A stretch of 64,000 nucleotides of DNA, taken from NCBI RefSeq assembly GCF_023715325.1, contig NZ_JAMBNX010000004.1:124001-188000 (forward strand), read 5' to 3'. The stretch comes from Agromyces mediolanus. GTDB lineage: Bacteria > Actinomycetota > Actinomycetes > Actinomycetales > Microbacteriaceae. The notes under the pieces were generated by a model, which did not search any database, had not been told where the DNA came from, and was given only the letters and a program-made list of their open reading frames with translations. Both the position numbers and the translations under genes were made by a program. Of this stretch, positions 1-8,590 are shown piece by piece; positions within the stretch are counted from its first letter, which is position 1; every line of letters starts with the position of its first letter.

Positions 1-15
1 GGAGTCGGCGGGGTC

Positions 16-777
16 TCAGCGCGCCCCGCGCGCGAACACCGTGCGCAGGCGGTAGCGCTCGCCGACGTAGCGGAGCGTCGACAGGGCGACCGCGCGTCCG
101 TCGGCACCGTGCACGAGCTGACGCATGACGAGCAGTGGCTTGCCGGGTGCGATGCCGAGCGCCTCGGCCGTCGCCTCGTCGGACTCGCGCGCCTCGATCG
201 TGCTGTCGGCCCGCTCCGGCGCGGCGCCCGCCCGTTCGAGCTCCTCGTACAGCGAGCCGTGGGCGAAGTCGACGGCCTCGGCCTCGCCGATCAGGGCGGC
301 CGGGACGATCGTCGTGTCGAGCGCGGTCGGCACGCCCTCGAGCAGACGGATGCGGTCGAGGTGGAAGACCGGGGTGCCCGGGGCGATCGAGAGCGACTCC
401 GCCTCGTCGAGATCGGCGGGCGCGATCTCGGCCCGGAGCACTCGCGACGATGCCTCGAGGCCCATCTTGCGTGCGGTCTCGGTGAACGACTCGAGGTTGT
501 TCGGCCACTCCTTGGCGACCTTCGCCGAGGCGACGTACCAGCCGCGCCCGTGCGAGGAGGCGAGCACGCCGTCGTCGACGAGCTGCAGGAGCGCCTTGCG
601 CAGCGTGACCCGGCTGATGCCGAGCTGCTGGCAGAGTTCCCGCTCCGGGGGGAGGCGGGAGCCCTCGGCGAGCCGGCCCTGCGCGATCTCATCGGTGATG
701 AGCTGCACGGCCTGCACCCAGAGCGGCTCCGGGTAGTCCGCCCGGATCGGCGACGCGGTCGCCCCCTGCTCCGCCAT
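16..777 (-). CDS. GntR-family (HutC/UTRA) transcriptional regulator
   Basis: Sugar-responsive DNA-binding repressor or activator of about 253 residues. An N-terminal winged helix-turn-helix (residues about 20-85, containing LPPERELCQQLGISRVTLRK) is followed by a UTRA effector domain (about 95-245), the HutC arrangement. I chose the ATG at 777 because GGAGGGGG lies about 6 nt upstream; the frame is open further upstream but that part is low-complexity. It is divergent from the sugar ABC operon starting at 1003, with operator-like sites between them, so it probably controls that operon. The effector is unknown, probably a sugar or sugar phosphate taken up by the transporter. Confidence 0.85.
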   Translation of the reverse strand: MAEQGATASPIRADYPEPLWVQAVQLITDEIAQGRLAEGSRLPPERELCQQLGISRVTLRKALLQLVDDGVLASSHGRGWYVASAKVAKEWPNNLESFTETARKMGLEASSRVLRAEIAPADLDEAESLSIAPGTPVFHLDRIRLLEGVPTALDTTIVPAALIGEAEAVDFAHGSLYEELERAGAAPERADSTIEARESDEATAEALGIAPGKPLLVMRQLVHGADGRAVALSTLRYVGERYRLRTVFARGAR

Positions 778-800
778 GCGTACCCCCTCCGCTCGGGATC

Positions 801-927
801 GATACCAGTCAGTACCGTACACGACCACTCCATCCTGGCGGGCGCGGATCCGCGCCGCGCGTCGGCCCGCGGATGCCTCGTTCCCGAGCACACCATCCGG
901 GCATCAAGTTCAATACCAGTATTGACC
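801..927. promoter_or_regulatory. Divergent promoter region with GntR-type operator sites
   Basis: The intergenic region carries CAATACCAGTATTG (911-924), two 6-nt arms CAATAC/GTATTG around CA. A related half-site, ATACCAGT, lies at 802-809. TTGACC (922-927) overlaps the first site and could be a -35 box for the ABC operon. The position between regulator and operon supports an operator role; the link to this GntR protein is inference. Confidence 0.45.
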
Positions 928-1002
928 ACATGTAGTCCGAAATGTACCATCGGCTCAACGCGCCGGTGCGGACGCCGGCCGAACCCCCCAGGAGGCAACC
1001 CC

Positions 1003-2289
1003 GTGAGGAAGACCCTGTCCACGGCCGGCGCCGGCGCCGGCGCGATCGCCATGGTGCTCGCACTCGGTGCGTGCGCGAGCGGCGGCGACGCCGCCGGCGA
1101 CGAGAACGTCATCGTCGTGCAGACCAACTGGACCTCGAGCCAGGCCCAGAACAAGCCGCTCTTCGACGCCTTCGACGCGTTCACCGAGGAGACCGGCATC
1201 GAGGTCAAGGTGCTCGAGTCCGGCGACAACCTGAACCAGGTGTACGAGACCTCCCTACTCGCCGGCGAAGAGGCCGACGTGCTGCTCGTGGGCCTCCTCG
1301 AGAAGCAGCTCGACTGGGCGGTCAACGGCGCCGTCGTACCCGTGGACGACTACATCGAGGAGTGGGGCATCGCCGACCGCATCCCCGCCGACGCGCTCGT
1401 CGACTGGACCGACACCGAGGGCAACCTGCGGGCCTTCCCCTACTCCGGCTTCACCTGGCCGTGGTGGTACAACACCGAGCTGCTCGCCCAGGCCGGCGTC
1501 GAGGGCGTGCCGCAGACCGCCGACGAGCTCATCTCCGCCGCGACCAAGCTGCGCGCCGCCGGCATCGCGCCCGTCGTGTTCGGCGGCATCGACTGGTCGG
1601 GGCAGAAGATCTTCCTCCAACTGCTCGAGGCGTACCTCAGCGAGGACGAGGCCAAGCAGGTCTACGCCGAGGGCGGCGTCTGCGAGAACCCCAAGGCGAT
1701 GCAGGGCATCGAGCTGCTGATCGAGCTGCGCGATGCCGGCGTCTTCGTCGACGGCATCGAGGGCTACACGGCCGACCAGGCGCAGGCCGCCTACCTCGAC
1801 GGTCAGGCCGCCATCGCCCCGCTCGGCTCGTGGGCCTACCCGGGCGCCTCCGAGGAGCTCGCCGCCGTCACCGAGCTCGGCGGCCTCCCGCTGCCCGCGG
1901 ACGCCGCGTACGAGCAGCCCATCGCCTACCGCGGCTCCACCTCCGCGGGCTGGTGGATCAGCCCGAACGGCGAGCAGAAGATCGACCAGGTGCGCCAGCT
2001 CATCGAGCACATGTACGGCAACGAGGTGATCAAGGGCATCCTCGACGAGGGCGGCGTGATCCCCGTCGCCGACTTCGGCGGCGACACCTCCGGCGTCTCC
2101 GCGCCGCTGCTCGCCCAGTCGCTCACCGAGTTCCCCGAGCGCGTCGAGTTCCCCGTCATGCCCGACATCTACGTGCCGGCCGACGTCTCGAACCCGATGT
2201 ACCGCGCGACCTCGATCGCGTTCACCCCCGGCACCGACGCGCAGACCATCTGCGCCACGGTCGACGAGATCTACGCCGCCGCGCAGTGA
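1003..2289 (+). CDS. Carbohydrate ABC transporter substrate-binding lipoprotein (family 1)
   Basis: Extracytoplasmic sugar-binding protein of 428 residues, anchored as a lipoprotein. The signal peptide ends in a lipobox LGAC with Cys24. The mature part has the family-1 layout: an N-terminal lobe with the periplasmic-binding fold and an aromatic patch (FTWPWWYN, about residue 150) typical of sugar contacts. GTG at 1003 is the start because AGGAGG lies 7 nt upstream and the signal peptide begins there. It is first in an operon with two permeases and a GH9-type hydrolase. No ATPase gene is present, as is common in actinobacteria, where a shared MsiK-type ATPase serves several transporters. The ligand is probably an oligosaccharide. 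Confidence 0.9.
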   Translation: MRKTLSTAGAGAGAIAMVLALGACASGGDAAGDENVIVVQTNWTSSQAQNKPLFDAFDAFTEETGIEVKVLESGDNLNQVYETSLLAGEEADVLLVGLLEKQLDWAVNGAVVPVDDYIEEWGIADRIPADALVDWTDTEGNLRAFPYSGFTWPWWYNTELLAQAGVEGVPQTADELISAATKLRAAGIAPVVFGGIDWSGQKIFLQLLEAYLSEDEAKQVYAEGGVCENPKAMQGIELLIELRDAGVFVDGIEGYTADQAQAAYLDGQAAIAPLGSWAYPGASEELAAVTELGGLPLPADAAYEQPIAYRGSTSAGWWISPNGEQKIDQVRQLIEHMYGNEVIKGILDEGGVIPVADFGGDTSGVSAPLLAQSLTEFPERVEFPVMPDIYVPADVSNPMYRATSIAFTPGTDAQTICATVDEIYAAAQ

Positions 2290-2294
2290 TCCCG

Positions 2295-2326
2295 GCGCGG
2301 GCCGGCGCACGTGCGCCGGCCCGCGC
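2295..2326 (+). other. Intercistronic stem-loop after the binding-protein gene
   Basis: A perfect 32-nt palindrome (two 16-nt arms starting GCGCGGGCC) begins 5 nt after the binding-protein stop and ends 50 nt before the permease start. A stem-loop here is the usual way that binding-protein mRNA is made or kept in excess over permease mRNA, by partial termination or 3' protection. That function is inferred from position; there is no T tract. Confidence 0.6.
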
Positions 2327-2376
2327 ATCCGCTTCCCATCGCAGCACCCCGCACCGCCGCACCGCCGAGGACCGAC

Positions 2377-3345
2377 GTGACCACGCTCACCACCCCGCAC
2401 CGCCCTTCCCCCGACTCCTCCGACCGCGCCGGCTCCACCGACCGCGCCGACTCCCCCGCCCCGCGCCGCCGCCGCTCGGCGCGCGTCCGCGAGGCGGCGC
2501 AGCTCTCGGCCACGATCCCCGCGCTCATCTGGTTCCTCGTCTTCACCGTCGGGCCGCTGGTGAGCCTCTTCTCCTTCTCCACCGTGAACTGGCGCGGCCT
2601 CATCGCGCCGCGCACCCCGGCCGGGCTCGGCAACTTCGAGCGGCTCTTCACCGACCCGGTCGTGGGCCTCGCCGCCTGGAACACGCTCCTCCAGCTCGTC
2701 GTCTCGCTGCCGATCGTCGTCCTCGGCGCGTTCATGCTGGCCTACTACCTGAGCCTCAAGCCCCGCGGCCACCGCATCATGCGGGCGCTCATGTTCACCC
2801 CCGTGCTGCTCTCCGCCTCGGCGCTCGCGATGGTGTTCGTCGGCGTCTTCGCGCCGAAGGGCATGATCAACGGCTTCCTCGACGCCGTCGGCCTCGACGA
2901 GCTCGCCCGCCCCTGGCTCGCCGACGGCACGAGCGCGCTGTGGGCGATCATCATCGTCACGATCTGGTGCAGCATGTCGGTGTCGGCGATCATGCTCGCC
3001 GCGCGGCTGAACTCGGTCGACGAGTCGATCTTCGAGGCCGCCGAGATCGACGGCGCCGGCCACTGGCGCCGGATGTGGCAGATCGCCTGGCCGATCTGCC
3101 GCGAGTTCATCGGGGTGGTGACGATGCTGCAGTTCCTCTGGACGCTCTTCGCCTCCGCCGCGGTCGTGCTGCTGCTCACCCGCGGCGGCCCCGGCAACGC
3201 GACCGTCACCCTCGCGTTCCTCGTGTACGACTTCGCCTTCAACCAGTCGAAGGTCGGCTACAGCCAGGCCGTGGCCGTCGTGCTGTTCGTCGTCGGCGTC
3301 GCCGGCATCCTCCTCATCCGCCGCGCCTTCCGGCAGAAGTACTGA
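2377..3345 (+). CDS. Carbohydrate ABC transporter permease, MalF-type
   Basis: Inner-membrane permease subunit of 322 residues. A Pro/Arg-rich cytoplasmic tail (1-40) precedes six predicted membrane helices. The EAA loop that docks the ATPase reads EAAEIDGAGHWRRMWQIAWP near residue 210-230. GTG at 2377 was chosen because GAGG lies 6 nt upstream and an earlier start would only add low-complexity residues. It pairs with the MalG-type permease 23 nt downstream and the binding protein upstream. Confidence 0.88.
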   Translation: MTTLTTPHRPSPDSSDRAGSTDRADSPAPRRRRSARVREAAQLSATIPALIWFLVFTVGPLVSLFSFSTVNWRGLIAPRTPAGLGNFERLFTDPVVGLAAWNTLLQLVVSLPIVVLGAFMLAYYLSLKPRGHRIMRALMFTPVLLSASALAMVFVGVFAPKGMINGFLDAVGLDELARPWLADGTSALWAIIIVTIWCSMSVSAIMLAARLNSVDESIFEAAEIDGAGHWRRMWQIAWPICREFIGVVTMLQFLWTLFASAAVVLLLTRGGPGNATVTLAFLVYDFAFNQSKVGYSQAVAVVLFVVGVAGILLIRRAFRQKY

Positions 3346-3368
3346 GCCGAGCTTCAGGAGCCATCACC

Positions 3369-4298
3369 ATGACCACCACCGCCGCCCCGGAAGCCCGCCC
3401 CGCCGAGCGCCGCACCGCCCCCGCCGCCCCGCCGCCCGTCCGCCGCCGCCGTCGCCGCGGCGACGCGCTCGGCCGCACCGGCCCGTCGAAGTACCTCGCC
3501 CACGCGGGCGTCTGGCTCTACGTGCTGCTGCTCGCCGCGCCGCTCTACTACCTCGTCATCTCGGCGTTCAAGCGCAACACGGACATCTTCAACCAGCCGT
3601 TCTCCCCGTTCACTCCGCTGACCTTCGACAACTTCGGCCTCGCGTTCAGCCAGGCCTCGCTCGGCACGGCGATGCTGAACTCCGTCTACGTGACCCTCGG
3701 CGCGGAGCTCGTCACGCTCCTCCTCGCCATCCCCGCCTCCTACGCGCTGGCCCGCTCGAAGGGCGCGGTCGGGCGGATGGTCGAGCGGGTGTTCGCGCTG
3801 GGCTTCCTGATCCCGGGCTTCGCGGCCCTCGTGCCGACGGTGCTGCTGTCGATCTCGCTCGGACTGTTCCACACCCGCGAGTTCCTCATCCTCTTCCTCC
3901 CCGCCTCCGCGCTGCCGCTCACCGTCATCCTGCTCACCCAGGCGATGCGCGCCGTGCCCGCCGAGCTCGAGGAGTCCGCGGTGCTCGACGGCGCCGGGCC
4001 GCTGCGCGTGCTGTGGTCGGTGTACGTGCCGCTGTCCGTGCCCACGCTCACCGTCGTCGCGATCCTGAACTTCCTGTCGTTCTGGAACGAGTACTTCTTC
4101 TCGCTCGTGATCATCGGGCCCGACGCGGCGCTGCGCACCGCGCAGGTCGCGCTGCCGACGCTGTCCATCGCGAACGCGGCCCAGTACGGCGTGCTCGCCG
4201 CCGGCATCATCATCACGCTGGTGCCCGCCTACCTCGTCTACGCGGTGTTCGCCGACAAGATGGAGAGCGCCGTGCTCGCCGGAGCGCTGAAGGGATGA
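3369..4298 (+). CDS. Carbohydrate ABC transporter permease, MalG-type
   Basis: Second permease of the importer, 309 residues, with an Arg-rich N-terminal tail, six predicted membrane helices and an EAA loop containing DGAGPLRVLWSVYVPL (about 215-230). ATG at 3369 follows the previous gene by 23 nt. Its stop overlaps the start of the GH9 gene (ATGA), so uptake and hydrolysis are translationally coupled. Confidence 0.88.
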   Translation: MTTTAAPEARPAERRTAPAAPPPVRRRRRRGDALGRTGPSKYLAHAGVWLYVLLLAAPLYYLVISAFKRNTDIFNQPFSPFTPLTFDNFGLAFSQASLGTAMLNSVYVTLGAELVTLLLAIPASYALARSKGAVGRMVERVFALGFLIPGFAALVPTVLLSISLGLFHTREFLILFLPASALPLTVILLTQAMRAVPAELEESAVLDGAGPLRVLWSVYVPLSVPTLTVVAILNFLSFWNEYFFSLVIIGPDAALRTAQVALPTLSIANAAQYGVLAAGIIITLVPAYLVYAVFADKMESAVLAGALKG

Positions 4299-6061
4299 CC
4301 GTGCGCGTGCTGACGAGCCACCTCGGCTACGACCTCGGCGCCGCCAAGCGCGCCGTCGTCGCCGGGCTCGCCGAGGGTGAGACGCCCGCCTGCGCGCTCG
4401 TGCGGGACGACGGCGCGCGCATCCCGCTCGCCGCGGAGCCCGCCGTGCACGTCGACGCCTGGGCGGGCGGCGCGTACGCCCGGGTCGAGCTGAGCCACGT
4501 GGAGGAGCCGGGCCGCTACCGGCTCGAGGCCGCGGTCGACGGGGAGACGGCCATGTCCGAGCCGTTCGCGATCGGCGTCGAGCAGTTCGCCGCCGGCACG
4601 CTCTCCGACGTGCTCTACGCCTTCAAGGCGGTGCGCTCGAGCGGCGAGATCGACCGGAAGGACCGCGAGGCGCAACGCTGGGGCGACGCGGACGGGCCGA
4701 CCGTGGACGCGCGCGGCGGCTGGCTCGACGCGAGCGGCGACCCGAGCAAGTTCCTCAGCCACCTCACGTACTCGCCGACGATGAGCCCCCAGCAGATCCC
4801 GATGTGCGTGTGGGCGCTGTTCGAGGCGCGGGAGCGGCTCGCGTCGAGGCATCCGCGGTTCCACCGCGCCCTCGGCACCCGGGCCCGCGACGAGGCGCTC
4901 TTCGGTGCCGACTTCCTGGTGCGGTTCCGTGCGCCGGAGGGCTCCTTCTACACCGGCATCTTCGACGGACTCACGAAGCGGCTCGAGGAGCGCTTCGTGA
5001 ACGCCCCGTTGCCGGAGTGCGTGCGCACCGACCGCTACCAGGCCTCGTACCGGGGCGGCGGCGGACTCGCGATCGCCGCGCTCGCCCGTGCGGCGACCGT
5101 CGCCCGCGAGGAGCCGCTCGGCGAGTACGACGCCGCGACGTACCTCGCCGCCGCCGCCGGCGCCTTCGCCGATCTGGAGCAGCGCAACGGCGACTACCTC
5201 TTCGGGCTCGACCTCGCCACGGGCGAGCTGACCCCGAGCACCGAGTCGATCGTCAACGACGTGTGCGCCCTGCTCGCCGCGGCCGAACTTACCGCCGCGG
5301 ACCCCGGCGGCACCCGCTACCGGGAGGCTGCCGAGCGCCGGGCGATCGCCCTGCTCGCCCGGCACCGCGCGGATCCCGACGACCCGAGCGCCCCCGGCTG
5401 GCTCGAGGCCTGGGACGACGGCCGCCCGTACTTCAGCCCGGTCGAGGCGGGGCTGCCGATCGTCGCGCTGCTCCGCTTCGCTGCGGTCCTGCCGGACGCG
5501 GCGACCGCGCCGGCCGCACGGACGCTCGCGATCCGACTCGCGGCAGAGCTGCTCGCCCGCACCGAGGCGGTGGCCAACCCCTTCGGCTACCCGCGCCAGC
5601 GGGTGCAGCCGCGCGGCGGCGAGCCGCGGGACGCCTTCTTCTTCCCGCACGAGAACGATACCGGCTACTGGTGGCAGGGCGAGAACGCGGCGCTCGGCTC
5701 GCTCGCCTTCGCCGCGCTCCTCGTCGCCGAGCTCGACGGGACCGCCCCCGCGCTCGCCACGCGGCTCGAGGCCTTCGCCGCCGACCAGCTCGCCTGGATC
5801 CTCGGCCGCAACCCCTTCGACGCGAGCATGCTGCACGGTCGCGGCCGCAACACGGTCGAGTACTCCCGCGACCACCCGAACGTGCCCGGCGGCATCGTGA
5901 ACGGCATCACGAGCCACCCCGACGACGAGCACGGCATCGCGTTCCTCACCGAGGAGACCGCGGGCGGGCCGGACAGCTGGCGCTGGGCGGAGCAGTGGAT
6001 CCCGCACTCGGCGTGGTACCTGCTCGCGGCCTCGGCGCTGCCCTCGACGGCGGCGGAGTAG
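4295..6061 (+). CDS. Glycoside hydrolase family 9-like protein
   Basis: Predicted cytoplasmic glycosidase of 588 residues; no signal peptide is visible. An N-terminal Ig-like (CelD_N) segment covers about 1-95 and the (alpha/alpha)6 barrel of GH9 about 100-580. GGWLDASGD at about 145 matches the GH9 GGWxDAGD motif whose Asp residues act as catalytic base. AEQWIPHSAWYLLA near the C-terminus sits where the acid Glu of GH9 lies. NPFDASMLHG (about 507) and DHPNVPGGIVNG (about 525) match the conserved His and Gly stretches. Being intracellular and fused to an uptake operon, it probably trims imported beta-linked oligosaccharides rather than polymeric cellulose. The ATG overlaps the permease stop. 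The substrate is inference. Confidence 0.8.
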   Translation: MTVRVLTSHLGYDLGAAKRAVVAGLAEGETPACALVRDDGARIPLAAEPAVHVDAWAGGAYARVELSHVEEPGRYRLEAAVDGETAMSEPFAIGVEQFAAGTLSDVLYAFKAVRSSGEIDRKDREAQRWGDADGPTVDARGGWLDASGDPSKFLSHLTYSPTMSPQQIPMCVWALFEARERLASRHPRFHRALGTRARDEALFGADFLVRFRAPEGSFYTGIFDGLTKRLEERFVNAPLPECVRTDRYQASYRGGGGLAIAALARAATVAREEPLGEYDAATYLAAAAGAFADLEQRNGDYLFGLDLATGELTPSTESIVNDVCALLAAAELTAADPGGTRYREAAERRAIALLARHRADPDDPSAPGWLEAWDDGRPYFSPVEAGLPIVALLRFAAVLPDAATAPAARTLAIRLAAELLARTEAVANPFGYPRQRVQPRGGEPRDAFFFPHENDTGYWWQGENAALGSLAFAALLVAELDGTAPALATRLEAFAADQLAWILGRNPFDASMLHGRGRNTVEYSRDHPNVPGGIVNGITSHPDDEHGIAFLTEETAGGPDSWRWAEQWIPHSAWYLLAASALPSTAAE

Positions 6062-6069
6062 CGGGCCCC

Positions 6070-6101
6070 GCGCGCTGCGGAGGGCGGATGCCTCAGCGCG
6101 C
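6070..6101. terminator. Hairpin between convergent genes
   Basis: GCGCGCTG (6070-6077) pairs with CAGCGCGC (6094-6101). The element separates the GH9 gene and the glycerate kinase gene, which converge, and its right arm overlaps the kinase stop. It contains one copy of the dispersed 9-mer GGATGCCTC at 6086. There is no T tract. Confidence 0.5.
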
Positions 6102-7229
6102 CCGGGCGAGCTCGACCCCGGCGGCCCGCAACCACGCGAGCGGGTCGGCCATCGCCCGCGCACCGGAACCGGCGAGCGAACTGAGCGAGGCCGTGGCGCG
6201 GAAGGCGCTCGTCTCGGCGTCGATGCGACCGGCGACGAGGGCGACGGGCACCCCGGCGACGGCGGCCCGCGCGGCGACCTCGCTCGGGACCTTGCCCGCG
6301 GCGGACTGCCGGTCGTAGCGCCCTTCGCCGGTGATGACGATCCGGGCCCCGCCGAGCGCGGCGTCGAGGCCGATCGCCTCCGCGACCGCGGCGGCGCCGC
6401 CGCTCATCCGGGCGCCCCACACGAGCAGCCCGAAGCCGGTGCCGCCCGCCGCTCCGGCCCCCGTCGCGGCCGCGAGGGCGGCGCCGCCGGGGATCCGCTC
6501 GGCCAGTCGCGCGAGTCCGCGCTCGAGCCGATCGATCTGCGCCGGCTCGGCGCCCTTCTGCGGACCGAACACAGCGGCCGCGCCCTCCGCGCCGAGCAGG
6601 GGGTTCGTGACGTCGCCGAGGATCGTCGCCCCGCCGGGCGGCAGCGAGCGGAGTCCCCCGAGTTCGACCCGGTCGAGCTCGGCCAGTCCGCCGCCGCCCG
6701 GCGCGATCGGCTCGCCGTCGGCCCGCAGGAAGCGCGCGCCGAGCGCCGCGAGCGCTCCGGTGCCGCCGTCGGTGGACCCGCTGCCGCCGAGCGCCAGCAG
6801 CAGCCGCTCCGCGCCGGCGTCGAGCGCCGCCCCGATCGCCTGGCCGAAGCCGCGCGTGCAGGCCTCGAGCGGGCGCGGCCGGTCGAGGAGCGTCAGTCCA
6901 CTCGTCGCGGCGAGCTCGACCACGGCGGTGCCGTCGGGGAGCAGCAGCCACTCCGCCGCGTGCTCGCCGCCCGCCGGGCCGGCGACGACGACGGCGCGGC
7001 GCTCAGCCCCGGGCACCGCGGCCGCGAAGGCGTCGAGCGTGCCCTCGCCGCCGTCGGCCATGGGGCGCAGCAGGATCTCGTCGTACGGGCGGACGGACGT
7101 CCAGCCGGCGGCGATCGCCCGGGCCGCGTCGGCGGCCGTGGCGCTGCCCTTGAACGAGTCGGGGGCGACGACGACGCGGGGGACCGCCGGGCGAGCGGCT
7201 CCGTCGCCGGTCGGGAAAGCGTTATCCAT
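6093..7229 (-). CDS. Glycerate 2-kinase, GlxK/GarK type
   Basis: Phosphorylates D-glycerate with ATP, feeding oxidised C3 units into glycolysis. The 378 residues cover the whole family. Recognisable motifs in order are APDSFKGS (about 22), ADGGEGT (about 58), GGSGSTDGG (about 148), NPLLGAEGAA with FGPQKGA (about 210-225) and GEGRYD with AAGKVP (about 300-312). The ATG at 7229 lies inside a LacI-type operator and has no clear Shine-Dalgarno sequence, so it may be translated leaderless. It diverges from the oxidoreductase operon at 7376, and the shared operators suggest both are induced by the same compound. Confidence 0.9.
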   Translation of the reverse strand: MDNAFPTGDGAARPAVPRVVVAPDSFKGSATAADAARAIAAGWTSVRPYDEILLRPMADGGEGTLDAFAAAVPGAERRAVVVAGPAGGEHAAEWLLLPDGTAVVELAATSGLTLLDRPRPLEACTRGFGQAIGAALDAGAERLLLALGGSGSTDGGTGALAALGARFLRADGEPIAPGGGGLAELDRVELGGLRSLPPGGATILGDVTNPLLGAEGAAAVFGPQKGAEPAQIDRLERGLARLAERIPGGAALAAATGAGAAGGTGFGLLVWGARMSGGAAAVAEAIGLDAALGGARIVITGEGRYDRQSAAGKVPSEVAARAAVAGVPVALVAGRIDAETSAFRATASLSSLAGSGARAMADPLAWLRAAGVELARAR

Positions 7230-7327
7230 GCTGCGATCATGACAGCCCGACCGGGCGGCGGCAAGCCCGCGTCATCCGGCCTTGCGCGGCGCTCCAGCGC
7301 ATGCCACACTCTCGGTAAACGCTTTCC
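7214..7327. promoter_or_regulatory. Two LacI-family operator-like sites, 100 nt apart
   Basis: Site 1, GGAAAGCGTTATCC, spans 7214-7227. Site 2, GGTAAACGCTTTCC, spans 7314-7327, and its reverse complement GGAAAGCGTTTACC matches site 1 at 12 of 14 positions. Both have the central CpG of LacI/GalR operators. Site 1 overlaps the glycerate kinase start codon; site 2 lies 49 nt before the oxidoreductase start. The exact 100-nt spacing would suit loop formation. No LacI-family gene is in the window. Confidence 0.6.
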
Positions 7328-7375
7328 CGAGTGCGGCGACCACGCCCGCGCTCCCGGACCTGAAGAGGAACCACC

Positions 7376-8590
7376 GTGGCAGAGCAGCCCACCCGCACCA
7401 TCGGCATCATCATGAACGGCGTCTCCGGCCGCATGGGGTACCGCCAGCACCTCGTGCGCTCCATCCTGGCCATCCGCGAGGAGGGCGGCGTGCTCCTCGG
7501 CGACGGCGAGACCCGCGTCCAGCTCGAGCCGATCCTCGTCGGGCGCAGCGAGAAGAAGCTCGCCGAACTGGCCGCCAAGCACGGCATCGAGCACTGGACG
7601 ACGAACCTCGACGAGGCGCTCGCCGACCCGCGCTGGGAGATCTACGCCGACTTCCTCGTCACGAAGGCGCGCGCCACGGCCATCCGCAAGGCCATCGCCG
7701 CCGGCAAGGCGATCTACACCGAGAAGCCCACCGCCGAGAGCTTCGAGGAGGCGCTCGAGCTCGCCCGCCTCGCCGAGGCCGCCGGCATCAAGAACGGCGT
7801 CGTGCACGACAAGCTCTACCTGCCGGGGCTCGAGAAGCTCCGCCGCCTCATCGACTCGGGCTTCTTCGGGCGCATCCTCTCGGTGCGCGGCGAGTTCGGC
7901 TACTGGGTGTTCGAGGGCGACTGGCAGCCCGCCCAGCGCCCCAGCTGGAACTACCGCGCCGAGGACGGCGGCGGCATCATCGTCGACATGTTCCCGCACT
8001 GGAACTATGTGCTCGAGAACCTCTTCGGCCGGGTCGAGTCGGTCTACGCGAAGGCGGTCACCGAGATCCCCGAGCGCGTCGACGAGCAGGGCCGGGCGTA
8101 CGCCGCGACGGCCGACGACGCCGCCTACGCGATCTTCGAGCTCGAGGGCGGCGTGACCGCGCAGCTGAACTCCAGCTGGACCACCCGGGTGAACCGCGAC
8201 GAGCTCGTCGAGTTCCAGGTCGACGGCACGCACGGCTCGGCCGTGGTCGGCCTCTTCGGCTGCAAGATCCAGCCGCGCAACGCCACCCCGAAGCCCGTCT
8301 GGAACCCCGACCTCGCCGACGCGCACGACTACGCCGGCGACTGGATCGAGTCGCCCGGCAACCGCGAGTTCCAGAACGGTTTCAAGGCGCAGTGGGAGGA
8401 GTTCCTCCGCCACGTCATCGAGGACGCCCCGAACCGCTTCGACTTCCTCGCCGGCGCGCGCGGCGTGCTGCTCGCCGAGGCCGGCCTGCGCTCGAACGCC
8501 GAGGGCCGCCGCGTCGAGCTGCCGCACGTGACGATCGCGGGCGCGGGCGGCGCCGAGGCATCCGCCGAGCTCACCGGAGTCCGCGCGTGA
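7376..8590 (+). CDS. Gfo/Idh/MocA-family oxidoreductase
   Basis: NAD(P)-dependent dehydrogenase for a sugar or cyclitol, 404 residues. The N-terminal Rossmann fold has the glycine loop NGVSGRMG (residues about 14-21) and the EKPTAE motif, whose Lys is a conserved catalytic residue of the family (about 118). The C-terminal alpha/beta domain covers about 150-390. The start is GTG at 7376 with GAGG upstream. The stop overlaps the next start (GTGA). Together with the DUF993 and TIM-barrel isomerase genes it forms a three-gene catabolic operon of the kind seen for inositol or rare sugars. The substrate is unknown. Confidence 0.87.
   Translation: MAEQPTRTIGIIMNGVSGRMGYRQHLVRSILAIREEGGVLLGDGETRVQLEPILVGRSEKKLAELAAKHGIEHWTTNLDEALADPRWEIYADFLVTKARATAIRKAIAAGKAIYTEKPTAESFEEALELARLAEAAGIKNGVVHDKLYLPGLEKLRRLIDSGFFGRILSVRGEFGYWVFEGDWQPAQRPSWNYRAEDGGGIIVDMFPHWNYVLENLFGRVESVYAKAVTEIPERVDEQGRAYAATADDAAYAIFELEGGVTAQLNSSWTTRVNRDELVEFQVDGTHGSAVVGLFGCKIQPRNATPKPVWNPDLADAHDYAGDWIESPGNREFQNGFKAQWEEFLRHVIEDAPNRFDFLAGARGVLLAEAGLRSNAEGRRVELPHVTIAGAGGAEASAELTGVRA

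Noticed and set aside
942..4298. Giant frame of more than 1100 codons across the sugar ABC operon
   Set aside because: Upstream of 3369 it is an Arg/Pro-rich shadow of the binding-protein and MalF genes in another frame; only the part from 3369 is real.
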